Assembly (NCBI RefSeq): GCF_028994775.1 | Contig: NZ_JAJQMN010000005.1 | Coordinates: 124,001 to 188,000 of the forward strand | Length of the DNA: 64,000 bases | Direction of reading: 5' to 3' | From: Promicromonospora iranensis | GTDB taxonomy: Bacteria > Actinomycetota > Actinomycetes > Actinomycetales > Cellulomonadaceae | Shown: piece after piece, positions 8,192 to 16,943 of the stretch | Layout of the letters: the number at the start of each line of letters is the position of its first letter | How positions within the stretch are numbered: the stretch's first letter is position 1 | Position numbers and translations under genes: made by a program | Notes under the pieces: generated by a model | The model's database searches: none | Seen by the model: only the letters and a program-made list of their open reading frames with translations | Told to the model about the DNA's origin: nothing

Positions 8192-8248
8192 GCGGTACCT
8201 CGCACGGTCGCTCCCGCTGCCGGTTACGCCCCCGGTAGCGTGGGCCGC

Positions 8249-9055
8249 ATGGCCCTTCTCGACAGCTTCCGGGACCGTCGCGCCGTGGTGACCGGGGCAG
8301 CGTCGGGTATCGGGCGTGACCTCCTGTTCGAGCTGGTGCGCCAGGGCGCTCACGTCGCGGCGTGCGACCTGGACGGAGCCAGGCTCGACGCTGCCGTACG
8401 CAAGGCGCACGGCATCAACCCAGCCGTCCGGGTCACCGCGCACGTACATGACGTGGCCGACCGTGCTGCGGTGGGCCGGCTCCAGCAGGAGGTCTCGAGG
8501 GCCCACGAGACCGAGACCGTCCATCTCCTGTTCAACAACGCCGGCGCCGTCGGCGGAATGTCCTTCGTCAACTCACCGGCGGAGGAGTGGGAGCGCACGT
8601 TCGCGGTGTCCTGGCACGGCACCTACAACTGCACGCGCGAGTTCCTGCCGATGATGCTGACCGCGGACCAGGGAGCGGTGGTGAACACCGCCTCGGTGAA
8701 CGCGCTCTGGGCGAGCCTTGGCTCACGCACTCCGCACTCGGCGTACTCCTCGGCGAAGTTCGCGGTGCGCGGGTTCACGGAGTCCCTCGTTGTCGATTTC
8801 CAGAGGAACGCTCCACACCTGTCCGCCGTCCTGGTGCTCGCCGGTCACGTCCGTACGAGGATGCCCGCACCGCCGCGCACCTGGCGACGTGCCCTCGGCT
8901 CGCTCTTCGCCGACTACGAGCCCGTGTCGAGCTCATCAGCCGCGGACACCATCCTGAGAGCGGTGGAGCGTGGTGAGTGGCGCGTCATCGTCGGGGACGA
9001 CGCGGCAGCCGTCGACGAGCGCGTCCGGGCGGACCCCTGGACGGCCTACGACTGA
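8249..9055 (+). CDS. Short-chain dehydrogenase/reductase (SDR)
   Basis: 268 aa. ATG 8249 is preferred to the GTG three codons upstream because TAGCGT (8236-8241) sits 7 nt before it, the pattern of a leaderless gene. Classical SDR motifs: T-G-A-A-S-G-I-G cofactor loop (residues 15-22), N-N-A-G (about 91-94), catalytic Ser in N-T-A-S-V-N, and Y-S-S-A-K. The Asp after the second strand (A-C-D-L-D) favours NAD over NADP. Substrate cannot be told. No operon partner. Confidence 0.88.
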   Translation: MALLDSFRDRRAVVTGAASGIGRDLLFELVRQGAHVAACDLDGARLDAAVRKAHGINPAVRVTAHVHDVADRAAVGRLQQEVSRAHETETVHLLFNNAGAVGGMSFVNSPAEEWERTFAVSWHGTYNCTREFLPMMLTADQGAVVNTASVNALWASLGSRTPHSAYSSAKFAVRGFTESLVVDFQRNAPHLSAVLVLAGHVRTRMPAPPRTWRRALGSLFADYEPVSSSSAADTILRAVERGEWRVIVGDDAAAVDERVRADPWTAYD

Positions 9056-9254
9056 GCCTCGGCACGTGGCATGGGCGCCGGTTCTGCGGGCCGGGTGCAC
9101 CACACGCACTCCCCGGAACACCCACCACACCGCGACACAGAGTGACGGTGCGGCGATGACCCGGCGACGGGATGTGCGGGCCGGGGATCGGTGATGCCTG
9201 CCGGTGGTTCAACCGGTCCGCACGGGTGCTTGCGTACGGGCGGGCGGCGGTGCT

Positions 9255-9289
9255 CGCGCGTTCTTACGCAGCGGGCAGAAGAACGCGCG
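9255..9289. terminator. Hairpin upstream of the DUF222-HNH gene
   Basis: Arms 9255-9265 and 9279-9289 (CGCGCGTTCTT and its complement) pair over 11 bp around a 13-nt loop. It lies between the SDR stop (9055) and the DUF222 gene, so it may terminate upstream transcription or insulate the promoter that follows. The rest of 9056-9389 holds only a TAGAGT -10-like box at 9308-9313. Confidence 0.5.
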
Positions 9290-9389
9290 GGTGTCAGTGG
9301 CTCGGCCTAGAGTCGAACAAACGTCCGAATCAATGGCGGGCGTCAACTACTCTTTTTGAGTGATGAACCACGTGGGGAGGTGAGCCGGC

Positions 9390-11489
9390 ATGCACCAGGG
9401 AGCGTATGACGACCGCGTGTCCGGTGCCCTCCTGGATGAGGGCGCGACCGTCGAGATGCCCCCGGCCACGCCCCCGGACATGCCCCCGGACATGCCCCCG
9501 GACATGCCGACGGACATGCCGACGGACATGCCGACGGATTGGCCGCCGGACTGGCCGCCGGACGCTGTGCCGGTGGTGTTGTGGCCGGAGGATCTCCTGC
9601 GTGAGGCGTTGTCCGGTGCGCCGGACGTGCGGTTGGCGCGGGTGGTCGCGGAGGCGATCGACCTGGACGGGAACCTGGACGAGGGTCTGGCTGGTGGCCT
9701 GACTGGGACCGTGGATGGTGGTGTGCCCGCCGCTGGGGGATCGGATGTAGCCCCGGGTGGAGGTGGTGCAGCTGGTTCGGGTGTTCTGGCTGGTCTCTCT
9801 GATGACGTGCTCGGTGATCTCGTGATGGCGTGTGGGCGGTTGCAGTCGTGGGTGGCGGGTGTTCAGGCCCGAGTGGTGGCCGAACGTGCCGCGAGGGAGA
9901 CGCACCCGTTGGCGCACAACAGCCTGGTGGGGCAGGTCACCAGCGAGCTGGTGGTCACCGAACGTGAAGCCGTCGAGGTGGTGACCCGTGCCGAGTCCGG
10001 TACGCAGCATCCGTCGGTGATCGCGGCGTTGATCGCGGGTCGGATCGATACGCGTAAGGCACACACCCTGCTGCGGTCGGCGTCTCAGTTGACCGTGGCG
10101 CAGCGGGCGGAGGCGATCGACCTGTTCCTGCCGCAGGCGCCGCGACGGACGTGGAAGTGGTTGCAGGAGAGGATGCTGGCGTTCGCGAAGAACTTGCACG
10201 GTGCTGCGGCCACTGCCCGGGCCGAGGCGCAACGCCGAAGCGTGCAGGTGGACCGGGCGGAGAACGACATGGGCTGGTTGTCCGCGTATCTGCCCGCGGT
10301 GGATGCGGCGGCGGTGTGGGGTGTGGTCGACGACCTGGCCCACCAGCTGCGGCACACCGCTGGCGAGGAGCGGACCCTGGGACAGCTGCGCGCGGACTGC
10401 CTGACCGGGATCGTCACCGGTCGCCTTCTGCCCGCGGGCCGGTTCACCGACACCGACACCGACACCAACCCTGATACCGACACCAACCCTGATACCGACA
10501 TTGAGGCCGACGCCGTGGCAGTTACGAGCGGGCAGGTGCCGGTGTGTACGTGTGGTGGCCGGGCGCCCGTCCAGCGGGTCGTGCAGGAGGTGGTGCGGCC
10601 GGTGCGGGTCACACCGAGCCGTCCCGTGGTCCGGGTCACCATCCCGGCCAGCGCTCTACTCGGCCTGGACCACGCCCCCGGACTCCTGGACGGTTACGGG
10701 CCCATCCCCGCCGAGACCGCCCGGACCATCGCGGTCGACGCGACCTGGCAACGCCTGCTGACCGACCCCGTCACCGGGATCCTGACCGACTACTCCACCA
10801 CCACCTACCAACCCGGCAAGACGCTACGCACCGCGGTCCAGAGCCGCGACGAGACCTGTACGTTCCCGGGCTGCGAGACTCCGGCGATCCGCTGCGACCT
10901 CGACCACATCGAACCCTTCGACCACCATCGCGGCCAGCACTCCGACGAGGACGGCCACGACTCCAAGAAGCTCCACACCGAGAATCGTCCGCGCGGGACA
11001 ACGGTCCGGAGCGCACGCGAAACAACGAGCGGGCCACCAGGCGGGTCCAGGAACCGAGACAAGAACGCAGGAACCGATCGCCGACCCGGGCAGACGCGCG
11101 CCCACAACCTGCACGCCCTGTGCCGCAGGCACCACCTGCTCAAGACGCACGCCGGCTGGGACATCGTCCGCGACCCTGACACGGGGATCACGATCTGGAC
11201 CACTCCCACCGGCCGCACCCACACGCGGCCACCCACCGTCCTGGACACCCACGTCGACATTGACGACATCGATCCCGACACCAGCACCGACCTCACCCTT
11301 CGAGGACTGACGGGCCAGCGCCTACCCCGGCCCTACACCACGACCGAACCCGGAGCGATACGGACCCGACCGACCAGCGCGACCGAGGAGACCGAGCAGA
11401 CCGGCTCGACCGGCTCGACCAGCCCGACCAGCCCGACCAGCCCGACCAGCACGACCGGCCAACCCGACCCCGACGAACCACCCTTCTGA
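9390..11489 (+). CDS. DUF222 and HNH endonuclease domain protein (13E12-repeat type)
   Basis: 699 aa, ATG 9390 with GGGGAGG upstream. After an N-terminal run of about ten M-P-P-D, M-P-T-D and W-P-P-D tetrapeptides (residues 24-58, from a 12-bp DNA repeat), DUF222 spans about 135-420. An acidic D-T-D-T-N-P linker (355-372, from an 18-bp repeat) splits it. The HNH domain is near 490-600: C-T-F-P-G-C zinc knuckle, D-L-D-H-I-E-P-F, an inserted polar loop of about 55 residues, then N-L-H-A-L-C-R-R-H-H. A Ser/Thr/Pro tail closes it. This family is multicopy in mycobacteria and Micrococcales; nuclease activity is presumed from the HNH residues and the biological role is not known. Confidence 0.9.
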   Translation: MHQGAYDDRVSGALLDEGATVEMPPATPPDMPPDMPPDMPTDMPTDMPTDWPPDWPPDAVPVVLWPEDLLREALSGAPDVRLARVVAEAIDLDGNLDEGLAGGLTGTVDGGVPAAGGSDVAPGGGGAAGSGVLAGLSDDVLGDLVMACGRLQSWVAGVQARVVAERAARETHPLAHNSLVGQVTSELVVTEREAVEVVTRAESGTQHPSVIAALIAGRIDTRKAHTLLRSASQLTVAQRAEAIDLFLPQAPRRTWKWLQERMLAFAKNLHGAAATARAEAQRRSVQVDRAENDMGWLSAYLPAVDAAAVWGVVDDLAHQLRHTAGEERTLGQLRADCLTGIVTGRLLPAGRFTDTDTDTNPDTDTNPDTDIEADAVAVTSGQVPVCTCGGRAPVQRVVQEVVRPVRVTPSRPVVRVTIPASALLGLDHAPGLLDGYGPIPAETARTIAVDATWQRLLTDPVTGILTDYSTTTYQPGKTLRTAVQSRDETCTFPGCETPAIRCDLDHIEPFDHHRGQHSDEDGHDSKKLHTENRPRGTTVRSARETTSGPPGGSRNRDKNAGTDRRPGQTRAHNLHALCRRHHLLKTHAGWDIVRDPDTGITIWTTPTGRTHTRPPTVLDTHVDIDDIDPDTSTDLTLRGLTGQRLPRPYTTTEPGAIRTRPTSATEETEQTGSTGSTSPTSPTSPTSTTGQPDPDEPPF

Positions 11490-11534
11490 GAGATGCCCGA
11501 GCCCGAGCTGACCGACCGACGACGAGCGTGCCTG

Positions 11535-12344
11535 TCAGCGCGACTGACGCACCGCCCGGATGCCCCGGACCGCCCACCACGCTGCGACGTAAAGGAACAG
11601 CGTGGCGATGAGCGCCGCGCCGGCGCCTGTCGCGGCGTCCGAAAGCACGGTCTCGACCATGTCCCGCGTGCTGAGCCCGGAAGCGCCGCTCCACCACCCG
11701 AGAGTTCCGGCGACGGCGCCGACGGCGGCCACGCCGACGCCGATCCAGAGGAGCCGCCAGGCGCTCCGCCGTCCGGCCACAGCCTGGGGCAGCAGGCGGA
11801 ATCGGCGGCGCCACAGGAAGACGGCGATGACGACCAGCCCGCCGACGGTGCTGAGGTGCTGCAGTGCTCGGGCCCACGTGAGGTCGCCGGCCAGCGGCAT
11901 GCTCAGGAACGGCGCGTGCATGACGACGTAGCCGTCGCTGTGCGTGAGCGAGTCCCAGACCAGGTGCGTGGCGATGCCGATCAGCAGGGACAGGAGCACC
12001 CAGCCGCCACGCCGGAGCCGCGCGCTCGCCTCGGAGCCGGGCACGGGCCGCGGCGCGCCGGCGGGCGCAGGGAGCAGGCTGCCGACCGGGCGACGGGCCA
12101 CCAGGAACAGGCCCCACAGCGTTATCGCGTAGGGCAGGCTGACGGTCATCGCCCCGAGCAGGCCGTGCGACGTCGTGGCGTTCAGGTAGGGCTCGTACCA
12201 GGACTGGGCGGTCACCACGATCGGCGTGCTGCGAGCGAAGTACGGCATGTCGGGGGCCACCGCCCCGGCCACCAGTGCCGCAGCGCTGAAGGGGTGCCGC
12301 AGGAGGGGCAGCACGGCAGCGGGATGGGAGAGCGTGAACGGCAC
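11535..12344 (-). CDS. DUF4184 family membrane protein
   Basis: 269 aa from GTG 12344, chosen because GAAGGA lies 8 nt upstream and the family begins P-F-T-L-S-H-P-A. Residues 1-60 hold the DUF4184 opening with G-A-V-A-P-D-M-P-Y-F; then come about seven hydrophobic segments with the conserved T-H-L-V-W-D-S-L-T-H and H-S-D-G-Y motifs. The family resembles YdjM/metal-dependent membrane hydrolases by its His and Asp pattern (H-P, P-D, T-H-x-x-W-D), but no activity has been shown to my knowledge. It converges on the DUF222 gene, 45 bp away. Confidence 0.88.
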   Translation of the reverse strand: MPFTLSHPAAVLPLLRHPFSAAALVAGAVAPDMPYFARSTPIVVTAQSWYEPYLNATTSHGLLGAMTVSLPYAITLWGLFLVARRPVGSLLPAPAGAPRPVPGSEASARLRRGGWVLLSLLIGIATHLVWDSLTHSDGYVVMHAPFLSMPLAGDLTWARALQHLSTVGGLVVIAVFLWRRRFRLLPQAVAGRRSAWRLLWIGVGVAAVGAVAGTLGWWSGASGLSTRDMVETVLSDAATGAGAALIATLFLYVAAWWAVRGIRAVRQSR

Positions 12345-12472
12345 GTGAGGTCCTTCGGAGCCGGGGCGGTGCGCGGTGGCGACTGCCGGACAGTACCGCC
12401 AAACCCCTTCGGTCGGCCGCGACGTGCCGCAGGCGGGGACGCCGCGCTGAGCCGGTCGCGGCGCCGATGCGG

Positions 12473-12685
12473 TCAGGAAGGCTCGTCGCCGAGCCGGGCC
12501 AGCACCTCCGGCAGGTCGGCCACCGACGGTGAGGACGTCGGCCGTGCGCACCGGGTGCGCTCCATCGCACGGTGGACCAGGTAGGGCGCCGGGCGCCCCG
12601 CGGGCACGTCGTCGGTGCAGACGACGGCGTCGATCACGCCGTCCTGCCAGCCGAGCCGCTCGAGCAGGAGGCTGCCGCGCGCCGT
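12473..12685 (-). pseudogene. Remnant of a phosphonatase-like HAD hydrolase
   Basis: On the minus strand the last 66 codons read L-L-L-E-R-L-G-W-Q-D-G-V-I-D-A-V-V-C-T-D-D, then V-P-A-G-R-P-A-P-Y-L-V-H-R-A-M-E-R-T, and end S-V-A-D-L-P-E-V-L-A-R-L-G. These are two conserved blocks of the phosphonatase-like (PhnX-related) HAD family. The stretch that should separate them, with the G-D-T-x-x-D motif, is missing, and so is everything upstream including the catalytic D-x-D of the first motif. The frame stays open upstream only as antisense of other sequence. A deleted, non-functional gene end; it abuts a PhnM remnant pointing the other way. Confidence 0.7.
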
Positions 12686-12704
12686 CGGGCCGGTCATATC
12701 GGGC

Positions 12705-12833
12705 CCGGCGCGGGCAGCCGGACTCACCGACCGCGGTTCACTCGCGGCGGGCGCACGGGCCGACGTCGTCCTGGTGCGGACCGTGGGCCGGTGGCCCGCC
12801 GTCGGCGCGACGTTCCGGGCGGGCGACGCGGTC
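12705..12833 (+). pseudogene. Remnant of phosphonate-metabolism protein PhnM (C-terminus)
   Basis: About 43 codons on the plus strand read P-A-R-A-A-G-L-T-D-R-G-S-L-A-A-G-A-R-A-D-V-V, then a valine/arginine strand ending A-T-F-R-A-G-D-A-V. This is the C-terminal block of the PhnM amidohydrolase (N-P-A-x-A-L-x-L-x-D-R-G-x-I-x-x-G-x-R-A-D-L-V ... W-R-x-G-x-x-V). The metal-binding barrel that should precede it is absent, and no start is available. Together with the adjacent HAD remnant it marks a lost phosphonate-utilisation locus. It ends where the FAD oxidase gene ends on the opposite strand. Confidence 0.65.
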
Positions 12834-14301
12834 AGAGCGCCTGCGGGAAGTCGAACATCCGGTCCGGGTCGTACCGTCGCTTGAGCTCTTCGAGCCGGCC
12901 GGTCGCGGACCCGTAGTACGAGTGGCGCCAGTCCGGGAGGCGCGGATCGACGTCGTTCTGGTACGCCTCCCCGGACGAGTGCGGCCACAGGGCGGAGTAG
13001 ATGGCGCCCAGCCACTGCTCGGCAGCGGCGGCGGCTGCGGCGTCGGCGTCGGCGTCGGCTGCGGACGCCGGACGCTCGCCGCCGGGGTCCCAGCTCGCCT
13101 CGTACTGCCCGAGAAAGCGGTGGTGGCGATGGACGAATGCCGTCTCGTGCGGGGGCCGGCGGTTCACGGCGCCGCCCATCGCGACGGCCGCCATCGAGAC
13201 GTCGATGCCGGCGGGGGCGTTCTCGACGGTGGTGATCGCCGCGCCGATCGCCTCGGCGGAGAGCGACCGGGCGAAGAACCCGCTCCGGACGTCGTAGCAC
13301 GGCCGATCGGCCGGGCCGGCGGTGTCCCCGGCGAACCTCCGGACCGTGTCGAGGTGCGGCTCGGTGCGGATCGTGTCGACGGTGCGCTCGCCGGGCAGCT
13401 CACGCAGGCGTTCGGCGAGGGCGTCGTGGCCACCGAGAGCGAAGGCGACGACGGAGACCGAGGGGCCGTTCGCGTCCTTGTGCAGGCGGAGGGCCGACCA
13501 CATCTCGTCGGGCAGGTCGGGTGCCCAGTCCTGCCAGGCGGCCAGCACCTCCGCTGCTCGCGACCACGGCCACGCCAGGTCCGCGGACGAGGACTCGTGG
13601 ACGGCGTGGGTCCGCAGGCGCAGCTCCGTGACGACGCCGAAACTGCCGTTCCCCCCGCCGCGCAGGGCCCAGAACAGGTCCGGTTCAGTCTCCGCGCCGC
13701 AGGCCCGGACCATGCCGTCCGCCGTGACGACCGTCGCCTCGACGAGGTTGTCGCACGAGAGGCCGTAGGCGCGCGACAGCAGGCCGTGCCCGCCACCGAG
13801 CGTCAGGCCCGACACGCCGACGGACGGGCAGGTGCCGCCCGAGATCGTGACGCCGTGCTCGTCGAGCGCCGCGTAGACGTCGCCGAGGCGGGCGCCTGCG
13901 CCCACGAGCGCCGTGCCCGGGTGGACCGTGACGTGGTTCATCCGCCGCACGTCGATGACCAGCCGGCCGTGCCCGCTGGACCAGCCGGCGTAGGAGTGGC
14001 CGCCGCTCCGGACCGCCACCGGCACGCCGTGCGCCCGGGCGAACCGCAGGGACTCGGCGACGTCGTCGGCCGAGTGCACGAACACGACGGCAGCCGGCCG
14101 GAGGTCGTCGAACCTCCGGTTGAACAGCCGGCTCGCTGCGGGATACCCGGCGTCCTCGGGCCGGAGGACCTCACCGTCGAGCGACTGCTCCAGGATCTGC
14201 CACGCGTCGTCCGGCACGGTGCCGGACGGCCTCGTGCCGGACGCCGTCGCGCCTGGCGCGGAGGTGCCGTGCGGGGCGCGGGACTCGAGGTCTCGTGTCA
14301 T
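12832..14301 (-). CDS. Berberine-bridge-enzyme-like FAD-binding oxidoreductase
   Basis: 489 aa from ATG 14301 with GGGAGG upstream. PCMH-type FAD domain at about 60-240: the G-G-H102-S-Y-A-G motif gives the 8-alpha-histidyl link, and G-G-T-C158-P-S-V-G-V-S-G-L-T-L-G-G-G-H-G gives the 6-S-cysteinyl link, so flavin is predicted to be bound twice, as in berberine bridge enzyme and glucooligosaccharide oxidase. The BBE C-terminal motif is N-D-V-D-P-R ... Y-Y-G-S-A-T-G-R-L-E-E-L-K-R-R-Y-D-P-D-R-M-F. No signal peptide. An Ala/Asp low-complexity insert lies near 410-425. Likely a sugar or alcohol oxidase; substrate not determinable. Confidence 0.9.
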   Translation of the reverse strand: MTRDLESRAPHGTSAPGATASGTRPSGTVPDDAWQILEQSLDGEVLRPEDAGYPAASRLFNRRFDDLRPAAVVFVHSADDVAESLRFARAHGVPVAVRSGGHSYAGWSSGHGRLVIDVRRMNHVTVHPGTALVGAGARLGDVYAALDEHGVTISGGTCPSVGVSGLTLGGGHGLLSRAYGLSCDNLVEATVVTADGMVRACGAETEPDLFWALRGGGNGSFGVVTELRLRTHAVHESSSADLAWPWSRAAEVLAAWQDWAPDLPDEMWSALRLHKDANGPSVSVVAFALGGHDALAERLRELPGERTVDTIRTEPHLDTVRRFAGDTAGPADRPCYDVRSGFFARSLSAEAIGAAITTVENAPAGIDVSMAAVAMGGAVNRRPPHETAFVHRHHRFLGQYEASWDPGGERPASAADADADAAAAAAAEQWLGAIYSALWPHSSGEAYQNDVDPRLPDWRHSYYGSATGRLEELKRRYDPDRMFDFPQAL

Positions 14302-14435
14302 GCCTCCCGATTCTGCCCGGAGATCTCGTCGTGCGAGGTGCTGCCGCCGGGCTACGCCGTCGCCGCGTCGCGCACGAGCGCGGTGTCGCCACAAGGAGGT
14401 GGCGACGGCCCCGGCGGACGCACCACACTGTCCGG

Positions 14436-15272
14436 ATGACTTACTCGACGACCGGCGAGGACGCCGGGATCGGGCCCCGGCTGGGCGCAGGCCGTGAGGC
14501 CGAGGTGTATGCGTGGGGCGTCGACGCGGTGCTGAAGCTGTACCGCCCCGGCTACGCCGGCCATCATGCGGAGGCCGCGGCGCTGGCCGGCCTCGCGGGC
14601 CGCGACATCGCCCCGGACCTGGTCGACGTCGTGGAGCACGGCGGCCGGCAAGGACTCGTGCTGGAGCGCGTCGCCGGCAGCGACCTGCTGGACCAGCTGC
14701 GACGTCGGCCGTGGCGGATGCCAGCCCTCGCCCGCACGCTGGCGCAGTCCCATCTCGCCGTCCATGACGCCCAGGGGCCCGCGGAGCTGCCCGACGTCCG
14801 GCAGGTCCTGGCCGCGCGCATCGAGTCGGCGCCCCTGCCGCGGGAGCTGCAGGGCTTCGCGCTGCGGGTGCTCGACGGGCTGCCGTCCGGCGACCGCCTG
14901 TGCCACGGCGACTACCACCCCGGCAACGTCATGGTCGACGGCGGCCGGGTGGTCGTCATCGATTGGCCCAACGCCGCCCGCGGCGTGCCGGAGGCCGACC
15001 ACGCGCGCTCCCTCCTGCTGCTGCGCTGGGCCGACGCCGATCCCAGCACCCGACCGGCGACGCGGGGCCTGATGGCGGCCGGGCGCGCGGCGTTCACGCG
15101 CGCCTACGCACGGGCGTACGCCCGCGGTGCGCGCGGCCCGCTGCGGGACGTCGAGCCCTGGCTGGTGGTGCACGGCGCGGCGCGCCTGTCGGAGGGCGTC
15201 GGAGCCGAGCGTGCCCGGCTCGTCGACATGCTGCGCCGCGCCCGGCACGAGGCCGGTCCGCTCGGCGGATAA
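14436..15272 (+). CDS. Aminoglycoside phosphotransferase-like kinase
   Basis: 278 aa from ATG 14436; upstream in-frame starts would run into the opposite gene. Kinase-like fold: nucleotide loop G-A-G-R-E-A-E-V-Y-A-W near residue 15, a Lys in V-L-K-L-Y, the catalytic loop C-H-G-D-Y-H-P-G-N-V-M-V (about 161-172), and I-D-W-P-N-A as the metal-binding DxD/DFG equivalent. These are the APH/ChoK family residues. It probably phosphorylates a small hydroxylated metabolite; resistance to an aminoglycoside cannot be claimed from sequence. Divergent from the FAD oxidase, sharing a 134-bp intergenic region. Confidence 0.85.
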   Translation: MTYSTTGEDAGIGPRLGAGREAEVYAWGVDAVLKLYRPGYAGHHAEAAALAGLAGRDIAPDLVDVVEHGGRQGLVLERVAGSDLLDQLRRRPWRMPALARTLAQSHLAVHDAQGPAELPDVRQVLAARIESAPLPRELQGFALRVLDGLPSGDRLCHGDYHPGNVMVDGGRVVVIDWPNAARGVPEADHARSLLLLRWADADPSTRPATRGLMAAGRAAFTRAYARAYARGARGPLRDVEPWLVVHGAARLSEGVGAERARLVDMLRRARHEAGPLGG

Positions 15273-15305
15273 CCGGGCGCGGCTGCCCGACGGCGCTGGG
15301 CCGGC

Positions 15306-16943
15306 TCACCCGGACCGGGTCAGCTCCGTGCCGCTGCCCGGACCGCTGCCCGTATCACTGCCCGTGTCGCGGCTCCCCGCCCCCGCCGGCTGGTCGGCAT
15401 GCCCCACCTGGCCCACCCGACCCGCCACCAGGACCCGGTCGCGCTCCAGTACCGGGACGACGTGTCCCGTGCCGAACCGCCGCGACAGCGCACCGCGCAG
15501 CCGCTCCCGCCCGCTGAGCCGGCCGTCGTGGTCCGGCCGCCCCGGCACCGCCGGGACCGGGGCGACCGTCAGCAGGGCCAGCTCCGCGTCGTCGGCCGGC
15601 TGGTGGATCTCCGCGTACCCGCCGTTCGGCATCCGGACGACCCGACCCGTCTCGTGCCCGTGCAGCGCGATCCCACGGTCCTTGCGCTGCAGCCCGACGC
15701 AGATGCGCCGGGTCGTCTCGAACGCCAGCGCGGGCCCGGCGAGCAGAGCCACCTGCAGCGTCGTGATGATGGTCTCGAACGGGATGCCGAACTCCGTGGA
15801 GACGATGTCGGCGCTCGCGGCGCCCCACAGGATCCCGTAGAAGAGCGCGCCGGCGACGCCGATGCCCGTACGGACCGGGACGTTCCGCGGCCGGTCGAGC
15901 ACATGTTTCGGCTCGCGGTCCTGGTCGACCCAGGCCTCGAGGTACGGGTAGACGATTAGGAGCGCGAAGTAGCCGGCGATCACGACCAGGGGCACCAGCG
16001 TCGCGAAGGTGATGGTCCAGCCCATCCACTCGGCCTCCCAGCCGACGGGGACGAGCCGTAGCGCGCCGTCGAGGAAGCCCATGTACCAGTCGGGCTGGCT
16101 TCCCGCACCGACCTCGCCCCCGGATGCCGGCCCGTAGGACCAGACCGGGCTGACCGTCGACGTCGCGCCGAGCAGGACCAGCACCGCGGCGGTCATCCCG
16201 GTCATCCCGGCGGCCCGCAGGGCGGCGTCGGGCCAGAGGCGCAGGCCGAGCGAAGCGGTCGGGGCGGGCTGCGGGTGCACCGCCTGCCCGTGACGCAGGC
16301 TGAGCACGCCGCGCACGACCATGACCAGCACGAGCAGCCCCGGTGCGACGACGGCGTGGACGGGGTACAGGTTCTCGATGATCTGCCCCGGGAACGGCCC
16401 TCCGAACATCCAGAGCGCCACCCAGGTGCCGATGAACGGGATGCTGAGGACGACGCCCTCCACGATCCGCAGGCCGGTTCCGGACAGCATGTCGTCGGGG
16501 AGCGCGTACCCGCTCCAGCCGGCCAGGAGCACCAGGAGGAAGGCCACGACCAGCAGCACCCAGCTCAGCTGCCGCGGACGGCGGAACCCGCCGGTGAAGA
16601 ACGTGACGAGGAGCTGCAGGATCATCGACGCCGGCATGACGAGCCCCGCCCAGTGGTGCGTCTGGCGCACCAGCAGGCCGCCGGTCTGCTCGAAGGAGAT
16701 GCGCATCGTCGAGTCGAAGGCCTCGGTCACCGTCGCACCCCGCAGCGGCCCGTACGGGCCGTCGTAGGTGACCAGCTCGTTCGACGGCGTGTACCAGAAT
16801 GCCAGGAGCACCCCCGTCACGGCGAGGACGAGCAGGCAGGCGAACGTCACGACGCCGAACAGGTTCGACCAGCGCAGCTGTACCCGGTGCTGACCGAGCC
16901 GCGTGAGGAAGGCGGCCCGACGGCGGTCGCGGTCAGCCCGCAT
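15306..16943 (-). CDS. Orphan QcrB-like cytochrome b lacking one heme's ligands
   Basis: 545 aa, related to the cytochrome b subunit of the actinobacterial bc1-type complex. The architecture is conserved: helix A (W-S-N-L-F-G ... L-L-A-F-W-Y-T-P), helix B R-Q-T-H96-H-W-A, S-G-Y-A-L-P-D-D, helix D N-L-Y-P-V-H196, the Qo motif as Q-P-D-W-Y, and the C-terminal domain I-C-V-G-L-Q-R-K-D-R. The second histidine of each ligand pair is replaced: Gln110 (codon 16614-16616) and Arg211 (16311-16313). His96 and His196, ligands of the p-side heme, remain. No qcrA, qcrC or ctaE is nearby. Its start overlaps the end of the NDH-2 gene by 11 bp, so the two form an operon. A Gly/Ser/Asp tail ends the protein. 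Confidence 0.88.
   Translation of the reverse strand: MRADRDRRRAAFLTRLGQHRVQLRWSNLFGVVTFACLLVLAVTGVLLAFWYTPSNELVTYDGPYGPLRGATVTEAFDSTMRISFEQTGGLLVRQTHHWAGLVMPASMILQLLVTFFTGGFRRPRQLSWVLLVVAFLLVLLAGWSGYALPDDMLSGTGLRIVEGVVLSIPFIGTWVALWMFGGPFPGQIIENLYPVHAVVAPGLLVLVMVVRGVLSLRHGQAVHPQPAPTASLGLRLWPDAALRAAGMTGMTAAVLVLLGATSTVSPVWSYGPASGGEVGAGSQPDWYMGFLDGALRLVPVGWEAEWMGWTITFATLVPLVVIAGYFALLIVYPYLEAWVDQDREPKHVLDRPRNVPVRTGIGVAGALFYGILWGAASADIVSTEFGIPFETIITTLQVALLAGPALAFETTRRICVGLQRKDRGIALHGHETGRVVRMPNGGYAEIHQPADDAELALLTVAPVPAVPGRPDHDGRLSGRERLRGALSRRFGTGHVVPVLERDRVLVAGRVGQVGHADQPAGAGSRDTGSDTGSGPGSGTELTRSG

Noticed and set aside
9390-11489. HNH protein as part of an insertion sequence or intein
   Set aside because: No terminal inverted repeats, direct repeats or intein splice motifs; the 13E12-type family is normally stand-alone.
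12473-13300. 275-codon minus-strand frame as a complete gene
   Set aside because: Only the last 66 codons resemble a protein family; the rest is antisense of the FAD oxidase gene.
14436-15272. Aminoglycoside resistance gene
   Set aside because: APH-like fold is shared by many metabolite kinases; no resistance-gene motif or mobile context.
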